From Actinomycetales bacterium UBA1416 (GTDB taxonomy: Bacteria > Actinomycetota > Actinomycetes > Actinomycetales > Actinomycetaceae): a stretch of 7,543 nucleotides of DNA. The stretch spans positions 1 through 7,543 of the forward strand of contig DBPQ01000111.1 in the NCBI GenBank assembly GCA_002304945.1, read 5' to 3'. Below, piece by piece: positions 6,255-7,543 of the stretch. The position numbers and the translations under genes are program-made. Every line of letters starts with the position of its first letter. The first letter of the stretch is position 1. Under the pieces are notes generated by a model. The model searched no databases and was not told where the DNA came from. It saw only the letters and a program-made list of their open reading frames with translations.

Positions 6255-7543
6255 AGCGGGATGTTCCCGTGCTTCTTGGCGGGCAGGGAGGCGCGCTTGG
6301 TGCGCAGCGCCCGCAGCGCCTTGACCACCTGGACGCGGGTGGTGGCCGGCTCGACGACGGCGTCCACGTAGCCGCGGGCGGCGGCGTCCCACGGGTTGAT
6401 GAGGGCGTCCTCGTACTCCCGGGTGAGGCGGGCGCGCTCGGCGTCCACGTCCCCGCCGGCCCGCTCCACCTTCCCGAGGGCGCCGCGGTGCAGGATGTTG
6501 ACCGCCCCGCCGGAGCCCATGACGGCGATCTGCGCGGTGGGCCACGCGAGGTTGACGTCCGCGCCGAGCTGCTTCGAGCCCATGACGATGTAGGCGCCGC
6601 CGTAGGCCTTCCGGGTGATGAGCGTGACGAGGGGGACGGTGGCCTCGGCGTAGGCGTAGATGAGCTTGGCGCCGCGGCGGATGATGCCGTTCCACTCCTG
6701 GTCGGTGCCCGGCAGGAAGCCGGGGACGTCCACGAGGGTGAGGACCGGGATGTTGAAGGCGTCGCAGGTGCGGACGAACCGGGCGGCCTTCTCGGCGGCG
6801 GCGATGTCGAGGGTGCCGGCCATCGCCTGCGGCTGGTTGGCCACGACGCCCACCGGGTGGCCCTCCACGTTGCCGAACGCGGTGATGACGTTCGGGGCGT
6901 AGGCGGCCTGGACCTCGAGCATCTCGCCGTCGTCGAGGATGTGCTCGGCCACCTCGTGCATGTCGTAGGGCTGGGAGTCCGAGTCCGGGATCAGGGCGTT
7001 CAGTTCCAGGTCCTCCGGGGTGACCTCCAGTTCCGCCTCCACGGGCCACACCGGGGGCTCGGCGAGGTTGTTGGCGGGCAGGTAGGAGAGCAGGGAGCGC
7101 ACGTAGTCGAAGGCGTCCTCCTCGTCCGCGGCCTGGTAGTGGGCCACCCCGGAACGCACGTTGTGGGTGGCCGCGCCGCCCAGCTCCTCGAAGCCCACCT
7201 CCTCGCCCGTCACCGCCCGGATCACGTCCGGCCCGGTGATGAACATGTTGGAGGTTGCCTCCACCATGACGATGAAGTCGGTGAGCGCGGGGGAGTAGAC
7301 GGCGCCGCCAGCGCTCGGCCCCATGATGAGGGAGATCTGGGGGATCACGCCGGAGGCCGCGACGTTCCGGCGGAAGATCTCGGCGAACTGGGTGAGGGCG
7401 GCGACGCCCTCCTGGATGCGCGCCCCGCCGCCGTCGGAGATCCCGATCACGGGGACGCCGGTGCGCAGCGCGAGGTCCATGACCTTGGTGATCTTCTGCC
7501 CGTGCACCTCCCCGAGCGAGCCGCCGAACACCGAGAAGTCCTG
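6251..7543 (-). CDS. accD: Acyl-CoA carboxylase beta (carboxyltransferase) subunit, N-terminus cut by window edge
   Basis: The 430 visible residues are most of a protein of about 530; roughly 100 N-terminal residues lie beyond the right edge. It moves the carboxyl group from carboxybiotin on the alpha subunit to an acyl-CoA, giving malonyl- or methylmalonyl-CoA. N-half marks are [14 protein letters not shown] (4-17), [11 protein letters not shown] (36-46) and [16 protein letters not shown] (75-90), the last a glycine-rich oxyanion site. C-half marks are [20 protein letters not shown] (272-291), [19 protein letters not shown] (311-329), [21 protein letters not shown] (331-351), and the C-terminal KKHGNIPL typical of actinobacterial AccD5/PccB-type proteins. 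Ile319 takes the place of the Asp that favours propionyl-CoA in PccB, so an acetyl-CoA-accepting AccB-type activity is possible. The ATG/GTG codons near the edge are internal, since QDF upstream belongs to the same conserved block. accE follows with a 4-base overlap. Confidence 0.95.
   Translation of the reverse strand, partial: QDFSVFGGSLGEVHGQKITKVMDLALRTGVPVIGISDGGGARIQEGVAALTQFAEIFRRNVAASGVIPQISLIMGPSAGGAVYSPALTDFIVMVEATSNMFITGPDVIRAVTGEEVGFEELGGAATHNVRSGVAHYQAADEEDAFDYVRSLLSYLPANNLAEPPVWPVEAELEVTPEDLELNALIPDSDSQPYDMHEVAEHILDDGEMLEVQAAYAPNVITAFGNVEGHPVGVVANQPQAMAGTLDIAAAEKAARFVRTCDAFNIPVLTLVDVPGFLPGTDQEWNGIIRRGAKLIYAYAEATVPLVTLITRKAYGGAYIVMGSKQLGADVNLAWPTAQIAVMGSGGAVNILHRGALGKVERAGGDVDAERARLTREYEDALINPWDAAARGYVDAVVEPATTRVQVVKALRALRTKRASLPAKKHGNIPL

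Noticed and set aside
6255..7049. Upstream extension of the accE frame to 7049
   Set aside because: It is an Arg/Gly/His-rich frame inside the carboxyltransferase gene; the GTGA overlap at 6254 gives a sensible small subunit.
7529..7531. GTG at 7531 as the true start of the carboxyltransferase
   Set aside because: The frame stays open to the window edge and the preceding residues QDFS belong to the conserved [12 protein letters not shown] block, so this Val is internal.

Overview
The window is a GC-rich (roughly 70% or more by eye) stretch in which all seven genes lie on the minus strand. They are packed tightly, and the longest gap between genes is about 105 bases. The base composition, heavy use of G/C at third codon positions, GTG starts, and an acyl-CoA carboxylase cluster with an epsilon subunit and a maf gene all point to an actinobacterium. 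Protein flavour and layout suggest Micrococcales, perhaps Micrococcaceae. That placement is inferred from gene order and remembered sequence patterns, not from a search.

In the direction of transcription (right to left) the genes are: the carboxyltransferase beta subunit of an acyl-CoA carboxylase (7543-6251, N-terminus off the right edge); the small epsilon subunit accE (6254-6024); a DUF885-family metallopeptidase-like protein (5992-4286); maf, a nucleotide pyrophosphatase (4289-3567); and the biotin carboxylase/BCCP alpha subunit (3461-1677). After these come dapD, tetrahydrodipicolinate N-succinyltransferase (1615-680), and a membrane-anchored, lytic-transglycosylase-like conserved protein (687-1, C-terminus off the left edge). 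No plus-strand gene is supported. The long plus-strand reading frames are antisense shadows of GC-rich genes.

The first five genes form the familiar actinobacterial acyl-CoA carboxylase block. In Mycobacterium tuberculosis the order is accD5-accE5-maf-sseA-Rv3284-accA3. Here sseA is absent and a DUF885 gene sits between accE and maf. The alpha subunit carboxylates its own biotin, and the beta/epsilon core transfers the carboxyl group to an acyl-CoA to feed fatty-acid and branched-lipid synthesis. The carboxyltransferase has Ile, not Asp, at the position known to set acyl-CoA choice, which hints at acetyl-CoA use. The last two genes concern the cell wall: dapD is in the succinylase branch of DAP/lysine synthesis and overlaps by 8 bases the gene for a putative wall-active enzyme.

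Stops and starts overlap at accD/accE (GTGA), DUF885/maf (ATGA) and dapD/last gene (ATGCCTGA), which suggests translational coupling. Breaks where new transcription could begin lie before the DUF885 gene (an 18-base tandem repeat, a hairpin and a promoter-like pair), before the alpha subunit (the only strong Shine-Dalgarno in the window) and before dapD (a -10-like hexamer spaced for a leaderless start). Most of the window is core metabolism; I see no mobile element, CRISPR, RNA gene or clear defence system.
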